DNA of 64,000 nucleotides from Tardibacter sp963781025 (GCA_963781025.1 CAWADU010000003.1:1116001-1180000), one strand, 5' to 3'. Shown: positions 34,345 to 44,288, numbered from the stretch's first letter. Numbers and translations: made by a program. Notes: generated from the letters alone by a model not told the origin.

Positions 34345-36637
34345 ATGAAAACCATCGGCATCAGTGTGATCGCGCTTGTTGCTGGCTTGGCGACGGGCGC
34401 AACGGGGGCATGGGCGCAGGATGAGACAACCCCCGCACCCTCCGAAACGACCGCCCCGGCCAAGCCTTCGGAATCGGCAGCGACCGCGCCGGCCGACCCC
34501 AGCCAGATCGGCGATATCATCGTAACCGCCAGGCGGCGCAATGAAACGGTGCAGACGACACCCGTAGCGGTGACAGCCGTTCCGCCTTCTCAGCTTGAAG
34601 CCGCTGCCGCCGTCAAGATTTCAGACCTCCAGGGCGCCGCGCCGAACGTCCTCATCACCATGCAGTCGACCGGCGCCCAGACAGCCAATATCTCGATCCG
34701 TGGCATCGCCTTCGCCGATGTGGAAAAATCCTTCGATCCCTCTGTCGGCGTCAATATCGACGGCGTCTATATCGGCACCAGCACCGGCCAACTGCTCGAC
34801 TTTTTCGATATTGCCTCGATCGAAATCCTGCGTGGTCCGCAGGGCACGCTATTCGGCCGCAATACGATTGCGGGCGTGATCAACATCCAGCGTACGCGTC
34901 CAACCGGCGAGTGGGGCGGCAAGTTCGAGACAAGCTTTGCCAATTATGGCGACATTGCAGGCCGCGGCGTCCTGAACGTGCCGGTGGTCCAGGACATGCT
35001 GGCGGCCAAGCTCTTCTATTTCCACCAGCAGAGCGACGGGTTTTACCGCCAGTTCTACACCGGACGACGGACGGGCGGCGACAATAGCGAGAACTTTGGC
35101 GCGTCGTTCCTGTTCACGCCGTCGAGCGATTTCGACGCCCTGCTGACGCTTGAGAAGCAGATCGATGACGGCCAGCCGGTGAACGCGTCGCTCAGCAATT
35201 CGAACGATGTCTTCTGCCTGTTCGCGCCAGCGGTGGAGTGCAACCGCAACAACACCAAAGACGTTTACACCGTCTTTTCCGATCCGGGTTTAATGAGTTA
35301 CCGCGCCCCTGCCGCAACGTTGGAGATGAACCTCAATACCGGGCCGGTCAAACTGACGTCCATCAGTTCCTATCGCAAGAGCAAGGAACGGCAGCTCCAG
35401 GATGTCGATTTCCCTGTCGGCGGATCTCTATGTTTTCGATCGCCGGCAGAAATACCACCAGTTAAGCCAGGAAATTCGTGCAAGCGGCGATCTGTTTACA
35501 GGATTCGACTATGTCGCAGGGGCCTATTACTTCAAAAGCAAATATCACCTGATCCAGAACACGCGTGTCTTTGCTGCGCCAGCGCCGACGCAGGACACGA
35601 CCGGACGGTCGGAATCCTACGCCGGTTTCATCGATTTCAACTGGGAAATCTTCGACCGGGTTCGCCTGTCGGGAGGCGGGCGCTATACCCATGACAAGAA
35701 GAGCCTGGAAAGCTCGCTCCAGGGCGTGTTCTCCATCCCCAGGACGTCAAAGAGCTGGAGCAAGTTCACGCCAAAGGTTTCAGTCGACTATAGGCCGACC
35801 GACGACCTCATGGTCTATGCGTCCTGGTCGCGCGGCTATCGGTCGGGCGGGTTCAACGGGCGCGGGCAATCGGTCTTTTCGGCCAGCACGCCCTATGATC
35901 CGGAAACGGTCGATGCCTATGAAGTCGGCTTCAAGAGCGAGTTCCTGGACCGCCGGGTCGCGCTCAACGTCGCCGCCTTCTATACGGACTACAAGAAGAT
36001 ACAGCAGTCCACCACGGTCCAGATTCCGGTGGCGCCGTTCAACGAAACGGTGGTCGCGAACGCCGCCGCCGCCAAGATCAAGGGAATTGAGGCCGACCTT
36101 ACGGTCAAACCCATGGAGGATTTCACCATTCGGGGGTCGTTTGGCTACACCGATTCGAAGTTCAAGGGCTTCATCATCAACCAGCCGACCTTCGGCGCGA
36201 TCCGCCAGTTCGACCTGTCGGATGTGGACCTCATCTATGCGCCGAAGATCACGGCTTCGATCGGCGGCGAATACAGCTTGCCGATCAGCTTCGGCCAGGT
36301 GAAGCTCAATGCGCAATATCGCTACCTGTCCCGCTATGACCAGCAGATCGCGGCTGATCCGGCGACGCCGATCCCGGTCACTGGCCTTATCGTCGCAAGC
36401 CGCAACGACCCGCGCGTCCGGTCCGACGTCCAGCATCTCGTCGACGCCAGCCTGACGGTGCTGTTTGACATGAACGACCAGGGCGCACAGGGACGCGTCT
36501 CGGTATTCGGGCGCAACTTGCTCGACGATCGCGGTACGGTGACGGCGTTCACCGTGGGGGCCTTCCCTACCCTTTGGGCTTTTGCGGCCGCGCGCGAACC
36601 ACGCACCTACGGCGTTCAGGTCGGCTTTGAATTCTGA
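34345..36637 (+). pseudogene. TonB-dependent receptor, frameshifted
   Basis: A receptor of about 763 residues split by a single extra base near 35419–35424. The first frame (34345 to about 35420) has a signal peptide ending GAWAQ, a Pro/Ala/Thr-rich stretch, the TonB-box-like GDIIVTARRR, and plug motifs ISIRGIAF and IEILRGPQGTLFGRNTIAG. The second frame (to 36637) supplies the rest of the barrel and ends GVQVGFEF with terminal Phe. Dropping one G in GTCGGCGGATCTC restores DLYVFDRRQKYHQLSQEIR. The ATG follows AGGAGAGGA. It faces the Rieske/SDR genes downstream and was probably their uptake receptor. Real mutation and sequencing error are both possible. Confidence 0.8.
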
Positions 36638-36728
36638 GCGTTGAGCAAGCGGCCATAACGACGACAACCGGCCCCTCTCGCTGTTGGAAGTGGCCGGTAT
36701 CTCGACCCGGGGAGGAGCATCGCCGCCT

Positions 36729-37784
36729 GTGACCGCGCGAGCACCTGATGCAACAACGCGCATCAACCGCCAGTGGCGGGTGGGCCAACCCAATGACGAC
36801 CCCGGCGGCATGAGCCTGACGGCCGGTCATTTCGCCTATGCCGAGGGGCCGATACCCGAACCCGCCGATGGCGAAGTCCTGATCCGCGCGGAATATTTCT
36901 CGCCAGATCCGATGAACCACGCATGGGTGCGGGGCATGCCCGGCAAATTCGACCCCATTCCCGTGGGCGGCGCAATGCGCGGCGGCATTGCGGGACGGAT
37001 CGTCGCCTCGCGCCACCCCGGCTGGAAGGCTGGCGAGGCCGTCACCGGGTTTCTCGACTGGGCCGATTATTCGCTCTCGAACGGCAACGACCATCTGGGA
37101 GTCGCCCTTCAACGCGTGCCGCCTGGCGTACCGCTCGCCAGCGGCCTCGCTACGCTCGGCATGACCGGCCTTTGCGCCTGGCTGGGACTAACCGAAATCG
37201 GCAGGCCAAGACCCGGCGATACGGTAGCGGTTTCCGGCGCGTCGGGCGGCATCGGTTCGATCGCGGGCCAGATCGCGCGCATCGGTGGTGCGCGGGTGGT
37301 CGGCATCGCGGGCGGCGAAGCGAAGTGCGCGGCCGTGCACACCCTCGGCTTCGATGTGGTGGCGGACTATCGCAGGGACAACCTCGCCGGGCAGCTCGCC
37401 AACTTGTGCCCGCAGGGGATCGACGTCTTTTTCGACAATGTCGGCGGGCCGCTGCTGGACGCCGCGCTCCTCAACATGGCGCACGGCGGACGCGTGGTGA
37501 TCTGCGGCGCGACCGCGCATTATGGTGCGAAGCCGACGCCCGTATTCAATCACATGCAGCTTGCAATGCGCGGCCTGACGATGGGCGGTTTTTTCTATTT
37601 CGACCACATTGACCGCTGCCCGGAAGGCCGCGAGAGGCTGGGCCGCTGGCTTGCCGACGGGTCGATCAAGGAGTTGCTGGACGTCGCTCAGGGCTTCGCT
37701 GCCGTACCGGAAGCCGCCCTTTCGCAATTCACCGGCGGCGTCACCGGCCGCAAGCTCGTTCGCATCATCGACGATGCGGATTGA
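36729..37784 (+). CDS. NADP-dependent MDR oxidoreductase (prostaglandin-reductase-like)
   Basis: A 351-residue medium-chain reductase of the zinc-free CurA/LTB4 12-hydroxydehydrogenase group, which reduces the double bond of enones. It has INRQWRV at the N-terminus, MTGLCAWLGLTEIGRPRPGD, the nucleotide motif SGASGGIGSIAGQIA, and VFFDNVGGPLLDAALL. No zinc ligands are present. The GTG at 36729 is preceded by GGGGAGGAG and is favoured over upstream codons (e.g. 36684). It could reduce an unsaturated intermediate in the pathway fed by the Rieske enzymes (inference). Confidence 0.8.
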   Translation: MTARAPDATTRINRQWRVGQPNDDPGGMSLTAGHFAYAEGPIPEPADGEVLIRAEYFSPDPMNHAWVRGMPGKFDPIPVGGAMRGGIAGRIVASRHPGWKAGEAVTGFLDWADYSLSNGNDHLGVALQRVPPGVPLASGLATLGMTGLCAWLGLTEIGRPRPGDTVAVSGASGGIGSIAGQIARIGGARVVGIAGGEAKCAAVHTLGFDVVADYRRDNLAGQLANLCPQGIDVFFDNVGGPLLDAALLNMAHGGRVVICGATAHYGAKPTPVFNHMQLAMRGLTMGGFFYFDHIDRCPEGRERLGRWLADGSIKELLDVAQGFAAVPEAALSQFTGGVTGRKLVRIIDDAD

Positions 37785-37970
37785 TCATCGGAACCACGCT
37801 GCTGGAACGTGGGGCAAGCGCGCACCGCGCCACCTGTCATATAGCATAGCTCGACAGCCGGCGGGGCCTTCCGCACCCTGCGTAAGTGATCGACCGCCGC
37901 GTCGGGTCCAACTTCAACGTACCATCCTGCACGCGGTAGAGAATGTCCCTTAAGGGCCAGGAGCTGTCGG

Positions 37971-38765
37971 ATGAACGTCAGGTCGCTTGAAGGCAAGGTT
38001 GCAATCGTCACCGGCGCAGGGCGAGGCATCGGCCGCGCTATCGCGCATGCCTTTGGCCGCGAAGGCGCAAAGGTCGTGGTCGCATCACGCACGCCTGCGA
38101 CGGTCGATGCCGTCGCCAGGGAAATCCGGGATGCAGACGGCGAGGCGATCGGCGTGGTCTGCGACGTCGGCAAGCGCGAGGATGTTTTTACGACCGTGCA
38201 AAAGACGGTCGATGCCTATGGCACCGTCCACATCGTCGTCAACAACGCGCAGGGATTCGGGACAGAAGCCAATCCCCAACCGTCCACCGTCTTCGTCGCC
38301 TGCGAGGACACCGACGAGGACGAATGGGCGTACACGATCCGGACCGGCCCGACAGCGTCGCTGTGGTTCATGAAGGCCGCCTTCCCCTATATGAAGGCCC
38401 AGAAATACGGGAAGATCATCAATTTCGCGTCCAGCTCGGGACAAATCGGCTTTGAAGGCAACACCTGTTACAACGCCGCCAAAGAGGCGATCCGCGCAAT
38501 ATCGCGCACTGCGGCGCGCGAATGGGGCCAGTACGGGATCAACGTCAACATCATCAATCCGGCGCTGGAAACGCGCGCCTTCGATGCGTGGAAAACGGCA
38601 CGCCCCGATTTCGTCGAGGCGCTGAAGGAAAAGATCCCGATGCGGCGGCTGGGCGATCCGGAACGCGACGCCGGGCCGCTTGCCGTGTTCCTCGCCGGGC
38701 CGGGCTCCGACTACATCACGGGCAGCACCTTCATGCTCGAAGGCGGGATGCACACCCTGCCATGA
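37971..38765 (+). CDS. Short-chain dehydrogenase/reductase (module 1)
   Basis: A classical SDR of 264 residues: TGAGRGIGRA for NAD(P), NNAQ, catalytic Ser in NFASSSGQIG and Tyr-x3-Lys in CYNAAKEA. It has a longer insertion after the NNAQ strand (GTEANPQPSTVFVACED) than most SDRs. The 186-bp gap before it (37785–37970) probably carries a promoter; a CCCTTAAGGG palindrome lies just before the start region. It begins a run SDR–VOC–Rieske–NTF2-fold, the first of two such sets. Substrate unknown; oxidation of a Rieske-made diol or alcohol is plausible. Confidence 0.85.
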   Translation: MNVRSLEGKVAIVTGAGRGIGRAIAHAFGREGAKVVVASRTPATVDAVAREIRDADGEAIGVVCDVGKREDVFTTVQKTVDAYGTVHIVVNNAQGFGTEANPQPSTVFVACEDTDEDEWAYTIRTGPTASLWFMKAAFPYMKAQKYGKIINFASSSGQIGFEGNTCYNAAKEAIRAISRTAAREWGQYGINVNIINPALETRAFDAWKTARPDFVEALKEKIPMRRLGDPERDAGPLAVFLAGPGSDYITGSTFMLEGGMHTLP

Positions 38766-38863
38766 CGACGCTTGGCAAAACTCTTTCACTTCACAGGCGG
38801 GCTGGCGCGCCATTCCGGCGCACACCGCATGGCGCAACCCTTTATTGGAAAGGACAGGCAAAA

Positions 38864-39415
38864 ATGCTTACCAGCTTCCACAAGCGGCCGATCTTTCAAT
38901 ATGCCTGGGTGGTCGATGATCTTGACGCGGCGTGCATGCGCTGGACCGAAGCCTTTGGCGCGGGCCCCTTCTTCACCGCGCGCCACCACAAGGCGGAAGG
39001 CTATTATTTCTATCGTGGCTCACCGAAGGAGTGCGACCTGAGCTATGCCTTCGGTTATTGCGGGCAAGTCCAGATCCAGCTCATCGACTTGCACGACGAC
39101 GTGCCCTCGATCTTTCATGAGATGTTTCCGCGCGGCTACGAAGGCTTCCATCACGTCGCCATTCTCGGCCATGATTTCCCGACGGACAAACAGCATTTGC
39201 TCGACCAGGGGCTGGATCTGGCCGTCGAGATGTGGTCGGGCGCCGACGTCTGCTATTTCGATGCACGTCCGCAGTTCGGATGTTTCGTCGAAATCCACGG
39301 GACCTCGCCCGAAGTGCTGGCGATGTTTGATGGCTGGAAGAATGCCCATGACAATTGGGATGGCTCGACCAATCCGATCCGGGACGCGGTGGAACTGCCC
39401 AAACAGGGCGCCTAA
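38864..39415 (+). CDS. VOC (glyoxalase-fold) protein (module 1)
   Basis: A 183-residue vicinal-oxygen-chelate protein of the Glyoxalase_4 type. It begins with a beta strand PIFQYAWVVDDLDAACMRW and includes the metal-site candidates His in GFHHVAILGHDF and Glu in CFVEIHG. Such proteins in catabolic clusters act as epimerases, ring-cleavage enzymes or lyases. The ATG at 38864 has AAAGGACAGG upstream. It is not closely similar to the second VOC protein at 44409 in length or start, but holds the same place in its module. Confidence 0.75.
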   Translation: MLTSFHKRPIFQYAWVVDDLDAACMRWTEAFGAGPFFTARHHKAEGYYFYRGSPKECDLSYAFGYCGQVQIQLIDLHDDVPSIFHEMFPRGYEGFHHVAILGHDFPTDKQHLLDQGLDLAVEMWSGADVCYFDARPQFGCFVEIHGTSPEVLAMFDGWKNAHDNWDGSTNPIRDAVELPKQGA

Positions 39416-39538
39416 CCGCGCGCGAGCGGCCGCGACTTATGTCGCCGGCGGTTGGGGGCCAAACTCTTACTTCCACCAGTATCATTCTCGCCAGCGGCCG
39501 CGAAAATGAACTTCAAAATGGGAACACGGAGAGACCCA

Positions 39539-40882
39539 ATGTCCGAGGCCATGGCGGCCGAGCGTCAGTCAACCTATCCAGCCGTCGCCGCGTGCGCCAT
39601 TCCCGCCCTTCGCGGTGACCCGATTACGGGCGACCGATATTATTCCCGCGACTTCATGGAACGCGAATGGGACCGGATGTGGACCAGGGTCTGGCATATC
39701 GGCGGCCGCTTGTCGGAAGTAGAAGAAGCGGGCGATTTCATCGTCCACAATTTCCGTCATGAATCCATACTCATGGTTCGTCAGCGCGACGGGTCGATCA
39801 AGGCATTCTACAATAGCTGCCAGCACCGGGGAAACCGGCTGGTGTGGACCCAGTCCGGCGGTGTCACGCAAGGGCTGTCCTGCGCCTATCACGGTTGGCT
39901 TTGGGGGATCGATGGCGTTCTGACGGATGCCCAGGACCCCGACGATTTTCCGCAGGGCAGTCCCTGCGGAAAGCTGACGCTGAAGGAAGTACCGTGCGCC
40001 GTCTGGGGCGGCTTCATCTGGTACAATATGGACCCCGATGCGCCACGGCTGGACGAATATCTCTATCCCATCCCCGACCTGCTGGCGGGACGAAGGCTGG
40101 AGACACTGACCCGCGTGATCTGGCGGACGACCACGGTCAACACCAACTGGAAATTCTCACCCGACAATTTCAACGAATCCTATCACCTGCCGACCGTTCA
40201 CCCACAACTTCAGCAGGTGGTCGACGAGGACTACAAGAACACGATCTTCGAAATGTACCCCAATGGGCACAACCGGATGATCGAGCAGGGTCAGCCATCG
40301 ATGCGGGCGATGCATCCCAATGAGGTGGAGCCGGGCTGGGAGATGTTGCTGCGGGAATGGGACCTCGACCCCGAAGACTTTGCGGGACGCGCCCGCGATG
40401 GCCGGATCGCGCTCCAGCGGCAGAAGCGGCTTCTGGGGCCGGCGCGCGGTCATGGCTATGTCGAAAGCCTATTGGATGACGAGCTGACCGATTATTTCCA
40501 CCACACGCTTTTTCCCAATGTCACGATCACCGGCACGCCCGACGGGGTGCATTTCTTCCGGACCGAGCCGCTCGCGACCGACCCCGAATGGTGCACGTTC
40601 GATTACTGGTATCTTGCGCCGAAGATCGATGGCCGGACCGAAACACCTACGGTCTATGGCATGCGCCTACTGGCTGAGGCCGGGCATGAAGAGCTTGTCT
40701 TTGGCGACGAAGCGGGCGGACATTATCTTGGCGATTTCGTCGATCAGGATCTGGGCGTCGCCGTCGCCCAGCAAAAGGGCTTCCACTCGCGCGGCTACAA
40801 GGACGCCTATCTGAGCGGGCAGGAAAGCCGCGTGCGACGCTTTCATGAAGTGCTCAACGACTATCTGGAAGGAAGGCGCTGA
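39539..40882 (+). CDS. Rieske non-haem iron oxygenase, alpha subunit (module 1)
   Basis: A 447-residue ring-hydroxylating oxygenase catalytic subunit. The [2Fe-2S] Rieske site is complete (Cys94-x-His96 in SCQHRG, Cys115-x2-His118 in CAYHGWLWG), as is the mononuclear iron site (Asp209, His216, His221 in PDNFNESYHLPTVHP). The ATG at 39539 is preceded by GGAGAG; family sequence begins a few residues later with LRGDPITGDRYYSRDF. It ends FHEVLNDYLEGRR, almost the same as the second copy. No ferredoxin or reductase gene is in the window. The substrate is unknown; aromatic or polycyclic compounds are the usual targets. Confidence 0.9.
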   Translation: MSEAMAAERQSTYPAVAACAIPALRGDPITGDRYYSRDFMEREWDRMWTRVWHIGGRLSEVEEAGDFIVHNFRHESILMVRQRDGSIKAFYNSCQHRGNRLVWTQSGGVTQGLSCAYHGWLWGIDGVLTDAQDPDDFPQGSPCGKLTLKEVPCAVWGGFIWYNMDPDAPRLDEYLYPIPDLLAGRRLETLTRVIWRTTTVNTNWKFSPDNFNESYHLPTVHPQLQQVVDEDYKNTIFEMYPNGHNRMIEQGQPSMRAMHPNEVEPGWEMLLREWDLDPEDFAGRARDGRIALQRQKRLLGPARGHGYVESLLDDELTDYFHHTLFPNVTITGTPDGVHFFRTEPLATDPEWCTFDYWYLAPKIDGRTETPTVYGMRLLAEAGHEELVFGDEAGGHYLGDFVDQDLGVAVAQQKGFHSRGYKDAYLSGQESRVRRFHEVLNDYLEGRR

Positions 40883-40883
40883 C

Positions 40884-41303
40884 ATGGCGTTTGATGGACC
40901 ACTCGAAGACCGTCTGGCCATTCGCGAACTGGTCACGGCCTATGGCGATGCGGTGACGCGCCACGATGCGGCGGATTGGGGCGCGTTATGGGCCGAAGAT
41001 GCCGTCTGGAGCCTTCCTGAACTGCCCGGAATGGAAAACCTCTCGGGGCGCGCGGCGATTGTCGCGGCCTGGATCGAAGCGATGAAGGGATTCCCCTTTC
41101 AGGTGAATATCCAGACACCGGCCGATACGCGCGTGTCCGGCAATCGCGCGACGGGACGGACCTATACCTGTGAACTGGTGAAGGACACCGAGGGCAAGCG
41201 CGCCCGCTGGACGGGGTTGTACGAGGACGAATATGTAAAGCGCGACGGCCGCTGGCTGTTCAGCAAACGCGTTTACCGCATTCTCGACATCGGCGCGGCA
41301 TAA
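40884..41303 (+). CDS. NTF2/SnoaL-fold protein (module 1)
   Basis: A 139-residue single-domain protein with the cone-shaped NTF2 fold: an N-terminal helix (EDRLAIRELVTAYGDAVTRH), DWGALWAEDAVWSLPEL, and late beta strands ending GRWLFSKRVYRI. The same fold is used by Rieske beta subunits, by SnoaL cyclases and by ketosteroid isomerases. Its start lies one base after the stop of the Rieske alpha gene, so the two are tightly coupled. A role as accessory or beta-like subunit is possible; an isomerase or dehydratase is the alternative. Confidence 0.75.
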   Translation: MAFDGPLEDRLAIRELVTAYGDAVTRHDAADWGALWAEDAVWSLPELPGMENLSGRAAIVAAWIEAMKGFPFQVNIQTPADTRVSGNRATGRTYTCELVKDTEGKRARWTGLYEDEYVKRDGRWLFSKRVYRILDIGAA

Positions 41304-41324
41304 GGCCGTGGAACGACGCGCCGG

Positions 41325-41804
41325 CTATTCGGCAAGCTGATCCGCATAGCCTTGGAGAAAGGCGGGGTCGGCAAATGTCGTCTGGACGCGCACCGACTGG
41401 AACCGCCAACCCGCAGGCGTCCGCACATAAGTGTCGGTGTAGATGTTGGAAAGCCAGATCGGGCGCGGATTCTTTTCCGTCGTAAAGGCGAACAGGCCGG
41501 AAATGGTCCCTTCCCCACGGTCGCCATCGACCTGGATCAGCGGGTTCAGCATGTAATGCATCGCGCATTGCCACTGGGTGGTGAGCGCCTTCATCATCTC
41601 CTCGATCTCGGCGGGCCCGGTCGCGACCCCCATTCCGACATCGAAGGTTCCATCATCGGCGAACAGCGCGGCGAAAGCTTTGGTATCGCCCGGCTTGCCG
41701 TCGATGATGTTCGCCCGATAGGCATATGTGTGCCTCAGCGCCCGGATGTCTTCGAGGTCGCGCAGGCGTTGCAGCTCGGCCGTGATCGATGCCAGATCGT
41801 CCAT
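41325..41804 (-). CDS. NTF2/SnoaL-fold protein (module 2)
   Basis: A 159-residue protein of the same fold as its convergent neighbour: LRDLEDIRALRHTYAYRANI, FAALFADDGTFDVG, TGPAEIEEMMKAL, and TPAGWRFQSVRVQTTF. ATG at 41804 is chosen from the family start. It follows the second Rieske alpha gene by 26 bp on the minus strand. It is convergent with the module 1 protein, 21 bp apart. Confidence 0.75.
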   Translation of the reverse strand: MDDLASITAELQRLRDLEDIRALRHTYAYRANIIDGKPGDTKAFAALFADDGTFDVGMGVATGPAEIEEMMKALTTQWQCAMHYMLNPLIQVDGDRGEGTISGLFAFTTEKNPRPIWLSNIYTDTYVRTPAGWRFQSVRVQTTFADPAFLQGYADQLAE

Positions 41805-41830
41805 TGTCGCTCTCCACTCGGAACAAGGCG

Positions 41831-43171
41831 CTATTTTCGTCCTTCGAGATAGTCGTTGAGCACTTCGTGGAAGAAGCGCACGCGCGTTTCCTGGCCCGCG
41901 AGATAGGCGTCCTGATAGCCCTGCGATTTCATGCCCCGCTGCTGTCCCTCGGCCAGCATCATGTCCTGATAGACGATCTGGTCCACCAGTTCGGGTACGC
42001 CCCTGCCGTCGTCGAAGGCGCGGTGTTCGAACTCGGCCTCCTTCAGCGGCTGCGGCCCGGCCATGATCGATTCCACCTCGGCCTGCCCTTCCACCGGAAA
42101 GGCCATGCACCACAGGTCGAAGGTGCATTTGTTGGGATCGTCGGGATGCGGCTCGGTGCGGAAGAAGAGGATGTTGTCGGGCAGGAAGGAAATGGTGACG
42201 TTCGGGAAGAATACCGTATGCGGGCTGTCGGTCAGCTCTTCGTCATTCATATGCTCGTAATGGAGATAGCCGCGTTCCTTCCACAGCTTGCGCTTCTGCG
42301 CCTTGAGGTCCAGCCAACCCTGCATCGCCTTGGTTTCAAAGTCCGGATAGGCTTCGGGATCGACGTCCCATTGGCGCAGGATCGCGTCGAAGGGGTGGTC
42401 CACGCCCTCGGGCAGCCGGTCGCGCAGTGACGGCCGCATCGGCTGCACCGTCCGGCCATGCCCTTTGGGAAACATTTCATGGCGCGCGCTCCAGTAATCC
42501 TGGTCGATCCATGGCGGCACCTGCGGATGGGCGGTGCGGGTGTGATAGGATTCGCTGAAATTGTCGGTCGCGAACTTCCAGTTGGTGTTGAGGTCGATCT
42601 TCATCCAGAAGACGCGGACCAGCGTGTCCAGCGGGTAGTTCTTGTAAATCTCCGGCATGGGCTCGAGAAATTCGAGCAGCGACGGGGAATCCCGGCTCAT
42701 CGAATACCACACGAACCCGCCCCAGGTGTCGACGCGGACCTCCCTCAACGACCGCTTTCCGCACGGGTTGCCCTGGGGGAAGTCGTCGGGATCGGTCAGG
42801 TCCTTCAATATGCCGTCGCGGCCCCACAGCCAGCCATGATATGGGCAGTGAAAGCCATCCTCGACATAGGCGCTGTTCCACACCAGCCGCTGCCCCCGGT
42901 GGCCGCAGCTATTGAAGAATCCCCGCAGCGAACCATCGTCCTGCCGGACGACGAACACCGACTCGTTCATGAAATCATGGACGATGTAGTCGCCCGGTTC
43001 GGGCAGTTCATTGACCCGGCCAGCGACGTGCCAGATCTTCGTCCACATATGGTCCCATTCTGCCTGGGCGAATTCCCTTGAATAGTAACGGTCGCCGGTG
43101 ATCGGGTCGCCCCGGAGGTTCGCCGGATCTCGCCCATCGATGGTGAGCGGATGCTTGGGAACCTTTGTCAT
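41831..43171 (-). CDS. Rieske non-haem iron oxygenase, alpha subunit (module 2)
   Basis: A 446-residue paralogue of the enzyme at 39539. The Rieske cluster ligands are Cys89/His91 (SCGHRG) and Cys109/His112 (CPYHGWLWG); the iron site is TDNFSESYHTRTAHP. The two copies share long blocks, for example LRGDPITGDRYYSR, DPDDFPQG and the C-terminal FHEVLNDYLEGR, so they come from one duplication or a close pair of sources. ATG at 43171 follows GGAGGATAATC. Again no beta subunit or electron-transfer gene is present; these must come from elsewhere in the genome. Confidence 0.9.
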   Translation of the reverse strand: MTKVPKHPLTIDGRDPANLRGDPITGDRYYSREFAQAEWDHMWTKIWHVAGRVNELPEPGDYIVHDFMNESVFVVRQDDGSLRGFFNSCGHRGQRLVWNSAYVEDGFHCPYHGWLWGRDGILKDLTDPDDFPQGNPCGKRSLREVRVDTWGGFVWYSMSRDSPSLLEFLEPMPEIYKNYPLDTLVRVFWMKIDLNTNWKFATDNFSESYHTRTAHPQVPPWIDQDYWSARHEMFPKGHGRTVQPMRPSLRDRLPEGVDHPFDAILRQWDVDPEAYPDFETKAMQGWLDLKAQKRKLWKERGYLHYEHMNDEELTDSPHTVFFPNVTISFLPDNILFFRTEPHPDDPNKCTFDLWCMAFPVEGQAEVESIMAGPQPLKEAEFEHRAFDDGRGVPELVDQIVYQDMMLAEGQQRGMKSQGYQDAYLAGQETRVRFFHEVLNDYLEGRK

Positions 43172-43532
43172 GATTATCCTCCAGTCATTCCATGCCTTGC
43201 AGACGGGTCCATCTCATCGACCGAGGTGCAACTCTCGTTGTCCTTGATGCGGACCGGACCGGTGGTGGGCGGCGGCGACCCGACACCTTTGATGATTATG
43301 ATTTATCAGGCCCTGCATGGGACCAACGATCGTCGATCCAGAATAGGCCTGTTGGCCGGCGTTCGCACCCGTCCATAAGAACAGGGGCCGCGTCTGCCGC
43401 ATGCCGCCTCGACAAAGCCGCTGCCCGCCGGCAAGCTCGAAAGGTAAGCCATGGCATTGTCCGCAGAATCCCGGCAAGGAGCGGAGACTGACCGCAGGTT
43501 GCGGGCCAAGTCCGAATGAAGGAGGAAGGCTC
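43172..43532. promoter_or_regulatory. 361-bp divergent regulatory region
   Basis: This gene-free gap separates the leftward Rieske gene from the rightward SDR gene and should hold both promoters. A GATCG-T-CGATC palindrome lies at 43328–43338 near the centre, a possible operator. The left edge has a good ribosome-binding site for the Rieske gene and the right edge AAGGAGGAAG for the SDR gene. I found no clear -35/-10 pair and no credible small gene. Confidence 0.35.
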
Positions 43533-44288
43533 ATGACGCTCACCGCCGACCTTTCGGGAAAGACCGCCTTCATCACTGGCGGATCGGGCAGTTTCGGCGC
43601 GCATTTCGCCCGGCTGCTGGCAAGCGCGGGCGCTGAAGTGGTGGTGGCGGCCCGACGCGTGGCGGTTCTGGAAGCCCTGGTTGCCGAAATCATCGCGGCG
43701 GGAGGCAATGCAAGGGCGGTCGCGCTCGATGTCACAGATGGCGCATCGATCGCCACGGCGGTCGCGGTTGCCGGACCCATCGATATTCTGGTCAACAATG
43801 CCGGTATCGCCAATACCAGGCCCGCGCTCGATCAGACCGAAGCCGATTGGGATGCAATTGTCGGCACCAATCTGAAAGGCTGCTGGATGGTCGCGACCGA
43901 GGTGGCGCGCGGCATGGCGGCGCAAAAATCGGGTGGCACCATCATCAATATCGCTTCGATCCTCGGCCTGCGCCAAGGCGGACAGGTATCGCCCTATGCG
44001 ATCTCCAAGGCCGGTGTCATCCAGATGACCAAGCAGCTCGCACTCGAACTCGCCAGGCATGGCATTCGCGTCAATGCAATCGCGCCGGGTTATGTCGCGA
44101 CGGACATCAACCGCGATTTCTTCGCGACCGATGCGGGCCGGGCGGTGATCAACCGCATTCCCCAACGCCGTCTTGGCACGCTCGACGATCTCGACGGGCC
44201 GCTGCTGCTGCTTGCGTCCGACGCCTCGCGCGGCATGACCGGCTCCGTCCTTGTGGTCGATGGCGGGCACCTCGTCTCGCCGTTGTAG
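43533..44288 (+). CDS. Short-chain dehydrogenase/reductase (module 2)
   Basis: A 251-residue classical SDR: TGGSGSFGAHFA for the cofactor, DILVNNAGIA, NIASILGLRQ with the catalytic serine and PYAISKAG with Tyr-x3-Lys; it ends near VLVVDGGH as usual. The ATG at 43533 follows AAGGAGG. With the VOC gene at 44409 it mirrors the SDR–VOC pair of module 1, but the order relative to the Rieske gene is divergent rather than collinear. Confidence 0.85.
   Translation: MTLTADLSGKTAFITGGSGSFGAHFARLLASAGAEVVVAARRVAVLEALVAEIIAAGGNARAVALDVTDGASIATAVAVAGPIDILVNNAGIANTRPALDQTEADWDAIVGTNLKGCWMVATEVARGMAAQKSGGTIINIASILGLRQGGQVSPYAISKAGVIQMTKQLALELARHGIRVNAIAPGYVATDINRDFFATDAGRAVINRIPQRRLGTLDDLDGPLLLLASDASRGMTGSVLVVDGGHLVSPL

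Noticed and set aside
38766..38863. Start of the module 1 VOC gene further upstream (long frame from 38522)
   Set aside because: The longer frame overlaps the SDR gene deeply, while the ATG at 38864 has a good ribosome-binding site and begins the domain.
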